NCBI RefSeq assembly: GCF_030770395.1
Contig: NZ_CP132480.1
Location: 2,730,855-2,794,854, forward strand
Reading direction: 5' to 3'
Length of the DNA stretch: 64,000 nt
Source: Telluria beijingensis
GTDB taxonomy: Bacteria; Pseudomonadota; Gammaproteobacteria; Burkholderiales; Burkholderiaceae_D
Position numbers and translations under genes: made by a program. Below, one piece after another: positions 18,218 through 26,458 of the stretch; the stretch's first letter is position 1, and every line of letters starts with the position of its first letter. Below the pieces are notes generated by a model. It saw nothing but the letters and a program-made list of their open reading frames with translations, made no database searches and had not been told where the DNA came from.

Positions 18218-19162
18218 ATGGCAAACGACAGCGGCGCCGGCGACGGCATCGACACCCTCAGCCGCCTGCTGTCGCTGTTCACCCTGCGCACCTCGCTCGA
18301 CATCCGCTGCGCGCTGGCCGCGCCGTGGGTGCTGGAACAACCTGCCGCCACGCCCGGCGTGGCGCCCTATCACCTGATCGTCGAGGGCGAGGCCGCGGTC
18401 GACACGCCCACGGGCGAACGCATCGCCCTGCACGCCGGCGACATCGTCGTGTTCCCGCAGGGCGGCGCGCACCGCCTGCATGCGGGGCCGCCGGAACGGG
18501 CGCAGCCCTTGATGGACGTGCCCGGCCCCGCGCCGCTGCGCTGGGTGGCGAATGGCGGCGACGGCGCGCCGACCGGCATCCTGTGCGGCCAGTTCGTGTT
18601 CGACGAAGGCGCGCGCCGCGTGCTGCAGCCGGCGCTGCCCGCCGTGATTGTCGTGCACGCATCGACGCGGCCCGATTTCGCCGGACTGCTGGCGCTGGTG
18701 ACGATGCTGCGCAGCGAGGCCGACAGCGCCCGGCCCGGCGCCGCCGCCGTGGTGGAGCAACTGTCCGGCGCGCTATTTACCCTGCTGCTGCGGGCCTGGC
18801 TCGACGACGGCCCGACCACGCCCGGCCTGCTGGCGGTGCTGGCCGACCGCCGCCTGGGCGCCGCGCTGCGCCTGATGCTGGCCCAACCCGAGCGGCCGTG
18901 GCTGGTGGAAGACCTGGCCGCGGCCTGCTTCATGTCGCGCGCCACCTTCGCGCGCCTGTTCCGCCAGCTGGCGGGCACGACGCCGCTCGATGCGCTGGTG
19001 CAGCTGCGCATGACCCAGGCAGCGCAGTGGCTGGCGCGCGACACCCGACCGGTCGCGGCGATCGGCTACCAGTCCGAAGCGGCGTTCAACCGCGTGTTCA
19101 AGCGCAGCTACGGCGTCGGGCCAGGCGCGTGGCGCCGTGCAGCAATGGCGGCTTCTCGCTAG
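18218..19162 (+). CDS. AraC-family regulator with cupin sensor domain
   Basis: 314 residues from MANDSGAGDGIDTLSR (an ATG ten codons upstream inside bdhA is an alternative). N-terminal cupin domain (about 15-185, HLIVEGEAAVDTPTGERIAL, GDIVVFPQGGAHRLH) that would bind a small ligand. C-terminal double helix-turn-helix (about 215-312) ends with the AraC signature AIGYQSEAAFNRVFKRSYGVGPGAWR. Starts 7 bases after bdhA and is probably cotranscribed, so it may regulate ketone-body genes, although the ligand is unknown. Confidence 0.9.
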   Translation: MANDSGAGDGIDTLSRLLSLFTLRTSLDIRCALAAPWVLEQPAATPGVAPYHLIVEGEAAVDTPTGERIALHAGDIVVFPQGGAHRLHAGPPERAQPLMDVPGPAPLRWVANGGDGAPTGILCGQFVFDEGARRVLQPALPAVIVVHASTRPDFAGLLALVTMLRSEADSARPGAAAVVEQLSGALFTLLLRAWLDDGPTTPGLLAVLADRRLGAALRLMLAQPERPWLVEDLAAACFMSRATFARLFRQLAGTTPLDALVQLRMTQAAQWLARDTRPVAAIGYQSEAAFNRVFKRSYGVGPGAWRRAAMAASR

Positions 19163-19344
19163 CGCGCACTCTCCCAAACGATGGCGTGGCACAACGTCAT
19201 CTCCCTGCTTTTCTCCTCTGCACCCGCACGGTGCATTGCCGCTCGTCATGCGCTGGTGCAGTGCAGCATGCGGATTTCCACAATAGCCCGCTGAGAACGA
19301 ATGCTCCAACATGGAACAACCACCAACCTCGTTGAAGAGTTGTC

Positions 19345-20649
19345 ATGAAGAAGCCATTTTATAAAGTGCTGTACGTCCAGGTGCTGATCGCCATTGTGCT
19401 TGGCGTGTTGCTGGGGGTGTTCTACCCCGAACTGGGCACCGCGATGAAGCCATTGGGAGACGGCTTCATCAAACTGATCAAGATGATCATCGCCCCCGTG
19501 ATCTTCTGTACCGTCGTCGCCGGCATCGCCGGGATGCAGGACATGAAGAAGATCGGCCGCGTCGGCGGCAAGGCGCTGATCTACTTCGAGGTCGTGTCGA
19601 CCTTCGCGCTGGCCATCGGCCTGATCGTCGCCAACCTCGCCAAGCCGGGCGCCGGCTTCAACGTCGATCCGGCCCACCTCGATTCGAGCTCGATCGCGCA
19701 GTACACCACCAATGCGCATGCCCAGACGACCACCGAATTCATCATGCACATCATCCCGACCACGTTCGTGGATGCTTTTGCTACCGGTAATATCCTGCAG
19801 GTGCTGCTGGTCGCGATCCTGTTCGGCTTCGCGCTGTCGATGATGGGCGAACGCGGCCGTCCGGTGACCAAGTTCATCGACGACATCGCCCACGTGATCT
19901 TCGGCATCGTCAACATCGTCATGAAAGTCGCCCCGCTCGGCGCCTTCGGCGCGATGGCCTTCACCATCGGCAAATACGGCCTCGAATCGCTGGTGCCGCT
20001 GGCCAAGCTGATGGGCTCGTTCTACCTGACCTGCGCGCTGTTCGTGTTCGTCGTGCTGGGCCTGATCGCCAAGTTCACCGGCTTCTCGATCTTCAAGTTC
20101 ATCAAGTACATCAAGGAAGAACTGCTGATCGTGCTGGGCACCTCGTCGTCCGAAAGCGCCCTGCCGAACCTGATGCGCAAACTGGAAAAACTGGGTTGCT
20201 CGAAGCCCGTCGTCGGCCTCGTGGTCCCGACCGGTTACTCGTTCAACCTGGACGGCACCAATATCTACATGACGATGGCGGCCCTGTTCGTTGCCCAGGC
20301 GACGAATACCGACCTGACCCTGACCCAGGAACTGACCATCCTGCTGGTGGCGATGCTGACCTCGAAAGGCGCGTCGGGCATCACCGGCGCCGGCTTCATC
20401 ACCCTGGCCGCGACCCTGGCCGTGGTGCCGACGATTCCCGTGGCCGGCATGGCGCTGATCCTCGGCATCGACCGCTTCATGAGCGAAGCGCGCGCCCTGA
20501 CCAACTTCATCGGCAACGGTGTCGCCACCGTGGTCGTGTCGAAGTGGGAAAAAGAGCTGGATTCGGCCCGCATGGACGATGTGCTGAGCGGCCGCGTGAA
20601 AGTCGAAGACCAGGCCACCGGCCTGAAGGAAGTGCGCGAAGCGGCTTGA
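19345..20649 (+). CDS. dctA: C4-dicarboxylate transporter DctA
   Basis: 434-residue inner-membrane symporter for succinate, fumarate and malate, of the DAACS family. Starts [20 protein letters not shown] and shows the family signatures [18 protein letters not shown], the serine-rich loop [13 protein letters not shown], and [18 protein letters not shown] with NxxxxxD downstream. Length matches E. coli DctA. Single-gene unit closed by a strong terminator. I found no clear sigma-54 promoter in the 182-base upstream gap, and no dctBD genes are adjacent. Confidence 0.96.
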   Translation: MKKPFYKVLYVQVLIAIVLGVLLGVFYPELGTAMKPLGDGFIKLIKMIIAPVIFCTVVAGIAGMQDMKKIGRVGGKALIYFEVVSTFALAIGLIVANLAKPGAGFNVDPAHLDSSSIAQYTTNAHAQTTTEFIMHIIPTTFVDAFATGNILQVLLVAILFGFALSMMGERGRPVTKFIDDIAHVIFGIVNIVMKVAPLGAFGAMAFTIGKYGLESLVPLAKLMGSFYLTCALFVFVVLGLIAKFTGFSIFKFIKYIKEELLIVLGTSSSESALPNLMRKLEKLGCSKPVVGLVVPTGYSFNLDGTNIYMTMAALFVAQATNTDLTLTQELTILLVAMLTSKGASGITGAGFITLAATLAVVPTIPVAGMALILGIDRFMSEARALTNFIGNGVATVVVSKWEKELDSARMDDVLSGRVKVEDQATGLKEVREAA

Positions 20650-20673
20650 TCTCCTTCCCCGCGCAGTTCAGCG

Positions 20674-20706
20674 AAAGCCGTGCCCTGGTGGCGCGGCTTT
20701 TTTTTC
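20674..20706 (+). terminator. Rho-independent terminator of dctA
   Basis: AAAGCCG / CGGCTTT stem, extended by an inner GCC/GGC pairing, followed by a run of nine T. Lies 25 bases after the dctA stop on the coding strand. Confidence 0.92.
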
Positions 20707-20764
20707 GCACCCGAAAATTTTCCGGTCTGCTATATTGCCCGCATCCTTACTGCCCATCGCACCC

Positions 20765-21268
20765 ATGCAAGTTGCCGCCATTCCCGACAACGAAGCTGCA
20801 CGCCTGGCCGCGCTGTACGAATTGCTGATCCTCGACACGCCGCCCGAAGAGCGCTTCGACAGGATCGCCGCTTTCGCGGCCCAGGAGTTCGAGGTGCCGA
20901 TCGCGGTCGTCACGCTGGTCGATGCCGAGCGCCAGTGGTTCAAGGCCAAGGTCGGTATCGATGCCTGCGAGACCGGCCGCGACATTTCGTTCTGCGCGCA
21001 CGCCATCCTGCAGGAAGACATCATGGTCGTTCCCGATGCGCAGGCGGACCCCCGCTTTGCGCAAAACCCGCAGGTAACCGGGAACCCGCACATCCGCTTC
21101 TATGCAGGCGCCCCCTTGATCCTTCCCTCCGGCCTGCGGCTCGGTACGCTGTGCGTGGTCGACACCCGCCCGCGCACCTTCGATGCGCTCGATTTGGGCA
21201 TCCTTGGCACGTTGCGCGATCTCGCGGTGATGGAACTGGTGCGCAGGGAGGAGAATGACGATGCCTGA
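20765..21268 (+). CDS. GAF-domain sensor protein
   Basis: 167 residues consisting almost entirely of one GAF domain (about 25-160): FDRIAAFAAQEFEVPIAVVT, KVGIDACETGRDISFCAHAI, IRFYAGAPL, LGTLCVVD. This is the subtype found at the N-terminus of many sensor kinases and cyclases, here without an output domain. Start at MQVAAIPDNEAARL. It overlaps the next gene, a degenerate receiver, by 14 bases, so the two are translationally coupled and may form a two-protein sensor module. Confidence 0.87.
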   Translation: MQVAAIPDNEAARLAALYELLILDTPPEERFDRIAAFAAQEFEVPIAVVTLVDAERQWFKAKVGIDACETGRDISFCAHAILQEDIMVVPDAQADPRFAQNPQVTGNPHIRFYAGAPLILPSGLRLGTLCVVDTRPRTFDALDLGILGTLRDLAVMELVRREENDDA

Positions 21269-21665
21269 CAGCCACATCCTGCTGGTCGAACCGGAGCCGA
21301 TGTTGCGCCGCACCGTGGTCATGACGGCGCGCAGCCTCGGCATGAGCCAGGTGCACGAAGCGGCCAGCAACGACGCCGCGCTGCGCATGCTGCGCTCGCG
21401 CACTTTTCATGGCGCCGTGGTCGCCGTCAGCTGCATCGGCAGCGGCGCCGACCGCCAGTACGACCTGGGCCTCATCGACCGGCTGCGCGCCGAGGATCCT
21501 CCCGGCAAGACGATGCCGATCGCCATCATGGCCGAGCAGGCCACGGCGGAATTGCTGACGGCGCTGCGCGACCGCAATATCAGCCGCGTGATTCTCAAGC
21601 CGTTCCGCGCCAAGGTGCTGCTGGAAACCATCGAGAAATTCGGCGCCCTGCCCCGCAAGTCCTGA
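21255..21665 (+). CDS. Degenerate response-regulator receiver protein
   Basis: 136 residues with a CheY-like pattern: HILLVEPEP at the N-terminus, a central beta strand GAVVAVSCIG, and RVILKPFRAKVLLETIE with the conserved Lys-Pro. The acidic pocket is altered (EPE instead of DD) and the phosphoacceptor Asp position appears replaced in AVVAVSC, so it is a pseudo-receiver unlikely to take phosphate from a kinase in the usual way. An ATG at 21261 has better spacing to the GGAG and may be the true start. Stand-alone, no output domain. Confidence 0.8.
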   Translation: MTMPDSHILLVEPEPMLRRTVVMTARSLGMSQVHEAASNDAALRMLRSRTFHGAVVAVSCIGSGADRQYDLGLIDRLRAEDPPGKTMPIAIMAEQATAELLTALRDRNISRVILKPFRAKVLLETIEKFGALPRKS

Positions 21666-21726
21666 GTCGCCGTTCGGCGCGGCATTGCCCCGCACTATCC
21701 AGCCCGCATGATCGCGCGAATTGATG

Positions 21727-21757
21727 TAGACAACTCAATCTAGACAGGATAATCTAG
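21727..21757 (+). promoter_or_regulatory. Candidate BlaI operator/promoter region
   Basis: Upstream of the BlaI gene, AATCTAG occurs twice 14 bases apart (21737-21743 and 21751-21757), and TAGA (21727-21730) forms an inverted pair with TCTA (21739-21742). A -10-like GATAAT (21748-21753) overlaps them. This fits autorepression by a BlaI/MecI dimer, although the exact TACA/TGTA consensus is not present. Confidence 0.45.
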
Positions 21758-21785
21758 TTTCATCCTGAACAGACGAGGTCACATC

Positions 21786-22172
21786 ATGCCGCGCTCACCC
21801 GACGCCCCCAAGCCCACGCCCGCCGAACTCGACCTGCTGCAAGTGCTGTGGCCGCTCGGCGCGGCCACCGCCAAGCAGGTGCACGAGGCGATGCTGCCGC
21901 AACGTCCCGACGTGACCTATGCCACGGTGCTGCGCCTGATGCAGGTCATGCACGGCAAGGGCCTCTTGAACCGCGACGAGAGCGAACGCTCCCACGTGTA
22001 TGCGCCGGTGCATGAACGCGACGCACTGCAGACCAATCTGCTGCAAGACCTGATGCAGCGCGCCTTCTCCGGCTCGGCCAAGGCGCTGGTGCTGGCCGCG
22101 CTGAAAAGCGGCATCTCGAAGAAGGAGCGCGCGGAGATCGAGCAATTGCTGAAGGACGAGGACAAGCGATGA
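21786..22172 (+). CDS. BlaI/MecI/CopY-family repressor
   Basis: 128-residue winged-helix repressor. PTPAELDLLQVLWPLGAATAK starts the helix-turn-helix, DVTYATVLRLMQVMHGKGLL is the recognition region, and the C-terminal helices (about 78-126) are for dimerisation. In beta-lactam resistance systems such repressors are inactivated through a BlaR1/MecR1 membrane peptidase; here the next gene, overlapping by 4 bases, is an M56 peptidase of that family. No beta-lactamase is nearby, so the controlled function is probably envelope-related and includes the downstream TonB-domain genes. Confidence 0.92.
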   Translation: MPRSPDAPKPTPAELDLLQVLWPLGAATAKQVHEAMLPQRPDVTYATVLRLMQVMHGKGLLNRDESERSHVYAPVHERDALQTNLLQDLMQRAFSGSAKALVLAALKSGISKKERAEIEQLLKDEDKR

Positions 22173-23440
22173 ACGCCCTCGACCTCGTCGACAGCATCGG
22201 CTGGACGCTGATCCACTTCAGCTGGCAGGGCGCGCTGGTCGGCGGCCAGACCGCGCTCGCACTCGCCTTGCTGCGCAAGGCGCGCCCCGAGACGCGCTAC
22301 CTGGTCGCCTGCAGCGGCCTGCTGCTCTGCCTGGCCTGGCCGGCGACCGAACTGTTCATCCGCCTGACGGGCGACAGCGGCGCCAATGGCGGCTTCGCCA
22401 TCGTGCTGGCTGGCACCGCGTCCGGCGTCGTCCAGGACAGCGGCTGGAGCGGCCTGTTCCAGCGCAACCTGGCCTGGATCGTCGGCGCCTGGGGCCTGTG
22501 CGCGCTATTCCTGGCGCTGCGCATGATCGCCGGCCTGCTGTGGCTACGGCACGCGGCCACGCACGAAGCACACGACCCGGCCTGGCAGGCGCGCGTCGAC
22601 CGGCTCGCAACGCAATTCGGCCTGGCGCGGCCAATCCGCCTGCGCATCGTCGATCGCCTGGCCAGCCCGGTCACGGCCGGCTGGTGGCGGCCGGTGGTGC
22701 TGGTGCCGGCGTCGCTGGTGACGAGCATGCCGCCGCACCTGCTGGAAGCGCTGCTGGCGCACGAACTGGCGCACATCCAGCGCCACGACTACCTGGTCAA
22801 CCTGCTCCAGAACGTCATCGAATCGCTGTTGTTCTACCACCCGGCAGTCTGGTGGATCTCGCGCCGTATCCGCGTCGAACGGGAACAGATCGCCGACTCC
22901 ATCGCGGCAAGGCAACTGGGCGAACCGCGCCGCCTGGCCCTGGCCCTCTCCGAACTGGAAAAGCTCCAGTTCTCCACCCACCACCTGGCCCAGGCGGCCA
23001 ACGGAGGAGATCTCATGTCACGCATCAAGCAACTGGTTCGTCCCGACACCGAAGCGCTGAACTGGAAGGCCGCGATTCCGGTCCTTGGATTTGCCCTGGC
23101 CGGCCTGGCCGGCTGCGCCCAGACGCCGGCGTCCAGTCCGGTCATGGCAAAAGCCGACAGCATCGTCAACATCCCGGTCGCGCAATTCAACTCCTGCGAG
23201 CGGCCCAAGTATCCGGCCGAGGCGCTGGCGCGCGATATCCAGGGCACGGTGACGCTCGGCTTCCTGGTCAGCGCCGAAGGCAAGGTGCAGGGCACCACCT
23301 TGCGCAAGTCGAGTGGCGACACCTCGCTCGACGAAGCGGCGCGCACGGCGCTGGCCAAGTGCACCTTCACGCCCGGCACGGTCGATGGCAAACCCACTGA
23401 GCAATGGACTGAGGTACAGTACGTCTGGGTTTCTAAATGA
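22169..23440 (+). CDS. M56 (BlaR1-like) membrane peptidase fused to a TonB C-terminal domain
   Basis: 423 residues. Several N-terminal membrane helices (about 10-125), then the M56 zinc-peptidase site HELAH at 198-202 with the downstream EREQIADSIA glutamate. After residue about 300 there is a hydrophobic segment with a lipobox-like LAGLAGCAQTP, then a TonB C-terminal domain (about 335-423): CERPKYPAEAL, GTVTLGFLVSAEGKV, SSGDTSLDEAARTALAKC. In BlaR1 the extracellular sensor is a penicillin-binding domain; here a TonB-type domain takes that place. Overlaps blaI by 4 bases. Confidence 0.9.
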   Translation: MNALDLVDSIGWTLIHFSWQGALVGGQTALALALLRKARPETRYLVACSGLLLCLAWPATELFIRLTGDSGANGGFAIVLAGTASGVVQDSGWSGLFQRNLAWIVGAWGLCALFLALRMIAGLLWLRHAATHEAHDPAWQARVDRLATQFGLARPIRLRIVDRLASPVTAGWWRPVVLVPASLVTSMPPHLLEALLAHELAHIQRHDYLVNLLQNVIESLLFYHPAVWWISRRIRVEREQIADSIAARQLGEPRRLALALSELEKLQFSTHHLAQAANGGDLMSRIKQLVRPDTEALNWKAAIPVLGFALAGLAGCAQTPASSPVMAKADSIVNIPVAQFNSCERPKYPAEALARDIQGTVTLGFLVSAEGKVQGTTLRKSSGDTSLDEAARTALAKCTFTPGTVDGKPTEQWTEVQYVWVSK

Positions 23441-23456
23441 GAGAAAAGGAAGAGTA

Positions 23457-23882
23457 ATGCGATTCAAGGAGCGCATCCCCGCCCCTGCACGCCAGTCCGG
23501 ACACCATGGCACATCGGTCCTCGCCATGGGACTGGCGACCATGGTCCTGGCCGGCTGCACCCAGACGGCGCCGGTCAATCCCTTCGCCGAGATGCCGGAC
23601 AGTGTCACCACCGAACCGGTCGTGAATTTTAAATCGTGCCGCAAGCCGGTGTATCCGGCGCAAGCGCTGGCCGCCAAGGCCGAAGGCACGGTCAACCTCG
23701 CCTTCCTGGTGCGCGCCGACGGCACGGTGCGCGAAGCGGTGGTGCGCAAGACCAGCGGCAACGCCTCGCTGGACGAAACGGCGCGCGCGGCGCTCGCCAA
23801 GTGCAGGTTCCAGCCGGGTACCGTGAACGGTGCGCCGAAGGAGCAATGGACTGAGCTGAAATACGCGTGGGTGCCGGAATGA
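23457..23882 (+). CDS. TonB C-terminal-domain lipoprotein
   Basis: 141 residues. Start at the ATG preceded by AAGGAAGAG. Signal region with lipobox VLAGC (Cys34), unusually late because of a charged MRFKERIPAPARQSGHHGTS leader. The rest is one TonB C-terminal domain: CRKPVYPAQAL, GTVNLAFLVRADGTV, TSGNASLDETARAALAKCRF. It is clearly paralogous to the C-terminal domain of the preceding M56 protein and to the next gene, which points to tandem duplication. No TonB proline-rich spacer or ExbB/D-binding helix, so it is not an energy transducer. Confidence 0.85.
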   Translation: MRFKERIPAPARQSGHHGTSVLAMGLATMVLAGCTQTAPVNPFAEMPDSVTTEPVVNFKSCRKPVYPAQALAAKAEGTVNLAFLVRADGTVREAVVRKTSGNASLDETARAALAKCRFQPGTVNGAPKEQWTELKYAWVPE

Positions 23883-24268
23883 CGGCGCTGACTATCCGCA
23901 TGCCTGCGGCGCTGGGCCTGGCCGTCGTCGTCCTGGCCGGTTGCGCGCAGGCGCCGGTCTCGGAACCGGCCGCTCCAGCGCCAGACGCGGCGCAGCAGCC
24001 AATCATCGACTTCGCCACTTGCCAGCGGCCGGTTTATCCTCCAGAGGCCGCCGCCAGGAAGATCGAGGGCACATCGACCGTCGGCTTCCTGGTCGATCCC
24101 AACGGCAAGGTGGTCAGTTCGCGGATCTATACCTCGAGCGGCGACGCCTCGCTCGACGAAGCGGTCCGCAGCGCGATTTCGCAATGCACCTTCAGGAAAC
24201 CGCTGACCGACAAGGGGAAGCCGGTCCGCGCCTGGATTCCGATCATCTACGACTGGAAGATGGATTGA
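23879..24268 (+). CDS. TonB C-terminal-domain lipoprotein (second copy)
   Basis: 129 residues, start ATG overlapping the previous stop as ATGA. Signal peptide with lipobox VLAGC, short Ala/Pro linker, then a TonB C-terminal domain: CQRPVYPPEAA, GTSTVGFLVDPNGKV, SSGDASLDEAVRSAISQCTF. Third member of the paralogous series in this operon, closed by a strong hairpin at 24291-24323. Probably a periplasmic-facing lipoprotein; function unknown. Confidence 0.85.
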   Translation: MTALTIRMPAALGLAVVVLAGCAQAPVSEPAAPAPDAAQQPIIDFATCQRPVYPPEAAARKIEGTSTVGFLVDPNGKVVSSRIYTSSGDASLDEAVRSAISQCTFRKPLTDKGKPVRAWIPIIYDWKMD

Positions 24269-24290
24269 ACGTCAATCGGACCGCAGCAAC

Positions 24291-24323
24291 GACAAAGGGC
24301 GCTGGAATCCAGCGCCCTTTGTC
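24291..24323. terminator. Bidirectional hairpin between convergent operons
   Basis: A perfect 15-bp stem (GACAAAGGGCGCTGG / CCAGCGCCCTTTGTC) with a 3-base loop AAT, sitting between the end of the TonB lipoprotein operon and the end of scoB on the other strand. The stem ends in AAAG/CTTT on both strands, as expected for a two-way terminator, although the U-tract is short. Confidence 0.85.
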
Positions 24324-24342
24324 ATGACAGGCCGTGCAGCGC

Positions 24343-24993
24343 TTACAGCGCCGACGTGTCCAGTTCGCAGCCGGTGACCGCCACGAGCTCGTCACGGCTC
24401 ACGCCCGGCGCCAGTTCGACCACCTTGAGGCCGGTGTCGGTCACGTCGATCACGCCGAGGTCGGTGATGATGCGGTCGACCACGCCCACGCCGGTCAGCG
24501 GCAGGTCGCATTTCTTCAGGATCTTGTGGCTGGTGGAGCCGTCCTTGGCGGTGGCGACGTGTTCCATCACGACCACCACGCGCTTGACGCCGGCGACCAG
24601 GTCCATCGCGCCACCCATGCCTTTTACCATTTTGCCCGGGATCATCCAGTTGGCCAGGTCGCCGTGTTCCGACACCTGCATCGCGCCCAGGATCGCCAGG
24701 TTGATCTTGCCGCCGCGGATCATGCCGAAGGAATCGGCCGAGCTGAAATAGGCGGCGCCCGGTAGCGCAGTCACGGTCTGCTTGCCGGCGTTGATCAGGT
24801 CGGCGTCGACTTCTGCTTCGGTAGGGAACGGGCCGATGCCCAGCAGGCCATTCTCGGACTGCAGGAAGACTTCGATATCCTTGGGTACATAATTGGCGAC
24901 CAGGGTCGGCAAGCCGATGCCCAGGTTCACATAGAAGCCGTCCTGCAGCTCCCGGGCCGCGCGCGCGGCCATTTCATCACGAGTCCATGCCAT
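24343..24993 (-). CDS. scoB: 3-oxoacid CoA-transferase subunit B
   Basis: 216 residues. Catalytic subunit of succinyl-CoA:3-ketoacid CoA-transferase: moves CoA from succinyl-CoA to acetoacetate. The active-site glutamate lies in QSENGLLG (E47), with [13 protein letters not shown] before it and [19 protein letters not shown] after. Follows scoA by 24 bases on the minus strand. With bdhA it forms a 3-hydroxybutyrate/acetoacetate degradation route. Confidence 0.95.
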   Translation of the reverse strand: MAWTRDEMAARAARELQDGFYVNLGIGLPTLVANYVPKDIEVFLQSENGLLGIGPFPTEAEVDADLINAGKQTVTALPGAAYFSSADSFGMIRGGKINLAILGAMQVSEHGDLANWMIPGKMVKGMGGAMDLVAGVKRVVVVMEHVATAKDGSTSHKILKKCDLPLTGVGVVDRIITDLGVIDVTDTGLKVVELAPGVSRDELVAVTGCELDTSAL

Positions 24994-25017
24994 GTTGTAG
25001 TCTCCGAATATATGGGT

Positions 25018-25713
25018 TCAAGCGCGCACGGTGCGCTGTTCGATGCGCTTCTCGGGCGTCGGATTGTGGACGATGCGGTGCACGAAGATGCTGGCCAGGT
25101 GCACCTGGTCCGGATCGATCTCGCCGATCTCGACCAGTTTCTCGACTTCCACGATACAGACCTTGCCTGCCATGGCCACGTTCGGATTGAAGTTGCGCGC
25201 GGTCTTGCGGAACACCAGGTTGCCGGCGCGGTCGGCCATATAGGCCTTGACCAGCGATACGTCGGGGAACAGCGCGTGCTCCATCACGTAGTGCTCGCCG
25301 TTGAACTCGCGCGTCTCTTTGCCATCGGCCACGATGGTGCCATAGCCGGTCTTGGTGAAGAAGGCCGGGATGCCGGCGCCACCGGCGCGCAGTTTCTCGG
25401 CCAGGGTGCCCTGCGGCGTGAATTCGAGTTCGAGTTCGCCGGCCAGGAACTGGCGCGCGAATTCCTTGTTCTCGCCGACATACGACGAAATCATCTTCTT
25501 GATCTGGCGCGTTTCCAGCAACTGGCCGAGGCCGAAGCCATCCACGCCGGCGTTGTTGGAAATGGCGGTCAGGCTCTTGACGCCCGAATCGCGCAATGCC
25601 GCGATCAGGGCTTCCGGAATGCCGCACAGGCCGAAGCCGCCCACGGCGATGGTCTGGCCGTCTTGAACGATGCCGGCCAGTGCCGAACGCGCGTCAGGAT
25701 AAACTTTATTCAT
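25018..25713 (-). CDS. scoA: 3-oxoacid CoA-transferase subunit A
   Basis: 231 residues. Partner subunit of the CoA-transferase, with the family N-terminal glycine-rich loop VGGFGLCGIPEALI, NNAGVDGFGLGQLL, and GGAGIPAFFTKTGYGT. Start MNKVYPDARSAL matches the family. First gene of the scoAB operon, divergent from a PAS-LuxR regulator across a 126-base spacer that contains two palindromes. Confidence 0.95.
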   Translation of the reverse strand: MNKVYPDARSALAGIVQDGQTIAVGGFGLCGIPEALIAALRDSGVKSLTAISNNAGVDGFGLGQLLETRQIKKMISSYVGENKEFARQFLAGELELEFTPQGTLAEKLRAGGAGIPAFFTKTGYGTIVADGKETREFNGEHYVMEHALFPDVSLVKAYMADRAGNLVFRKTARNFNPNVAMAGKVCIVEVEKLVEIGEIDPDQVHLASIFVHRIVHNPTPEKRIEQRTVRA

Positions 25714-25800
25714 ACCCGTCCCTTTTATAGGTTAAGCCAAAGCTCTTCTGTACTACTGAGTAGACTCTCAGCATAGAATAATCATAACCCGTGCACAATA

Positions 25801-25814
25801 CCGTAGAACTACGG
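25801..25814. promoter_or_regulatory. Palindrome in the scoA / PAS-LuxR intergenic region
   Basis: CCGTAGAACTACGG: a perfect 6-bp inverted repeat with a 2-base centre, 25 bases before the regulator's ATG. A second dyad, CTGAG-N6-CTCAG, lies at 25756-25771. Both are in the shared promoter region, so either could be the binding site of the divergent LuxR-type regulator. Assignment is inference. Confidence 0.4.
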
Positions 25815-25839
25815 CCCTCCTTTATCCATACCACCGCGA

Positions 25840-26424
25840 ATGAACACTGCTGTCGATCTACCTCAGAAGAATCCGCCTTGCGCCATCGATTACGAGATGA
25901 TCTTCCAGCATGCGCCAGTCGGCATGTGTGTCTCGGTCGACCGGGTGATCCAGACCTGCAACGGCGCGCTGGCGGCCATGTTCGGCTATGCCGACGGCAA
26001 GCTGGATGGGCAGTCGTTCAGCGTGCTGTATCCGACCATGGACGAGTTCCTGCGCACCGGCGACCGCATCATCCCCATCATGAATTCCAGAGGACGCTAT
26101 TCGGACGAGCGCATCATGCGTCGCGCCAATGGCGAGCTGTTCTGGTGCCATGTGACGGGCCGGGCATTGAATCCGCTGGAGCCGCTGGGCGCCGGCGTAT
26201 GGACCTTCGAGGACGTGAGCGAGAAGCGTCCGGTGACGGCGGAGCTGACGCCGCGCGAGCGTGAAATCGCGGCACTTCTTGTCGAAGGAAAGACCAGCAA
26301 GATCATTGCGCGCGAAACCGACCTCAGCCCGCGTACGGTGGAGATGCACCGGGCCAGCCTGATGCGCAAGTTTGCGGCATCGACGTCAGTGGAATTAGTT
26401 CACAGACTCATCGGTGGAAATTGA
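25840..26424 (+). CDS. PAS-domain LuxR-type transcriptional regulator
   Basis: 194 residues. N-terminal PAS domain (about 18-125: YEMIFQHAPVGMCVSVDRVIQ, ANGELFWCHVTGRAL) and C-terminal LuxR helix-turn-helix (about 132-192: LTPREREIAALLVEGKTSKI, SPRTVEMHRASLMRKF). No receiver domain. The PAS sensor may bind a small molecule or cofactor. Divergent from scoAB, so it is a plausible regulator of ketoacid CoA-transferase. It is the last high-GC gene before the AT-rich island. Confidence 0.9.
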   Translation: MNTAVDLPQKNPPCAIDYEMIFQHAPVGMCVSVDRVIQTCNGALAAMFGYADGKLDGQSFSVLYPTMDEFLRTGDRIIPIMNSRGRYSDERIMRRANGELFWCHVTGRALNPLEPLGAGVWTFEDVSEKRPVTAELTPREREIAALLVEGKTSKIIARETDLSPRTVEMHRASLMRKFAASTSVELVHRLIGGN

Positions 26425-26458
26425 AACATGAAATCAATGATAACCAGGCGTTCAATAT

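Noticed and set aside
19163..19344. Sigma-54 promoter upstream of dctA
   Set aside because: TGGCAC is present but the matching -12 TTGC element is absent at the correct spacing.
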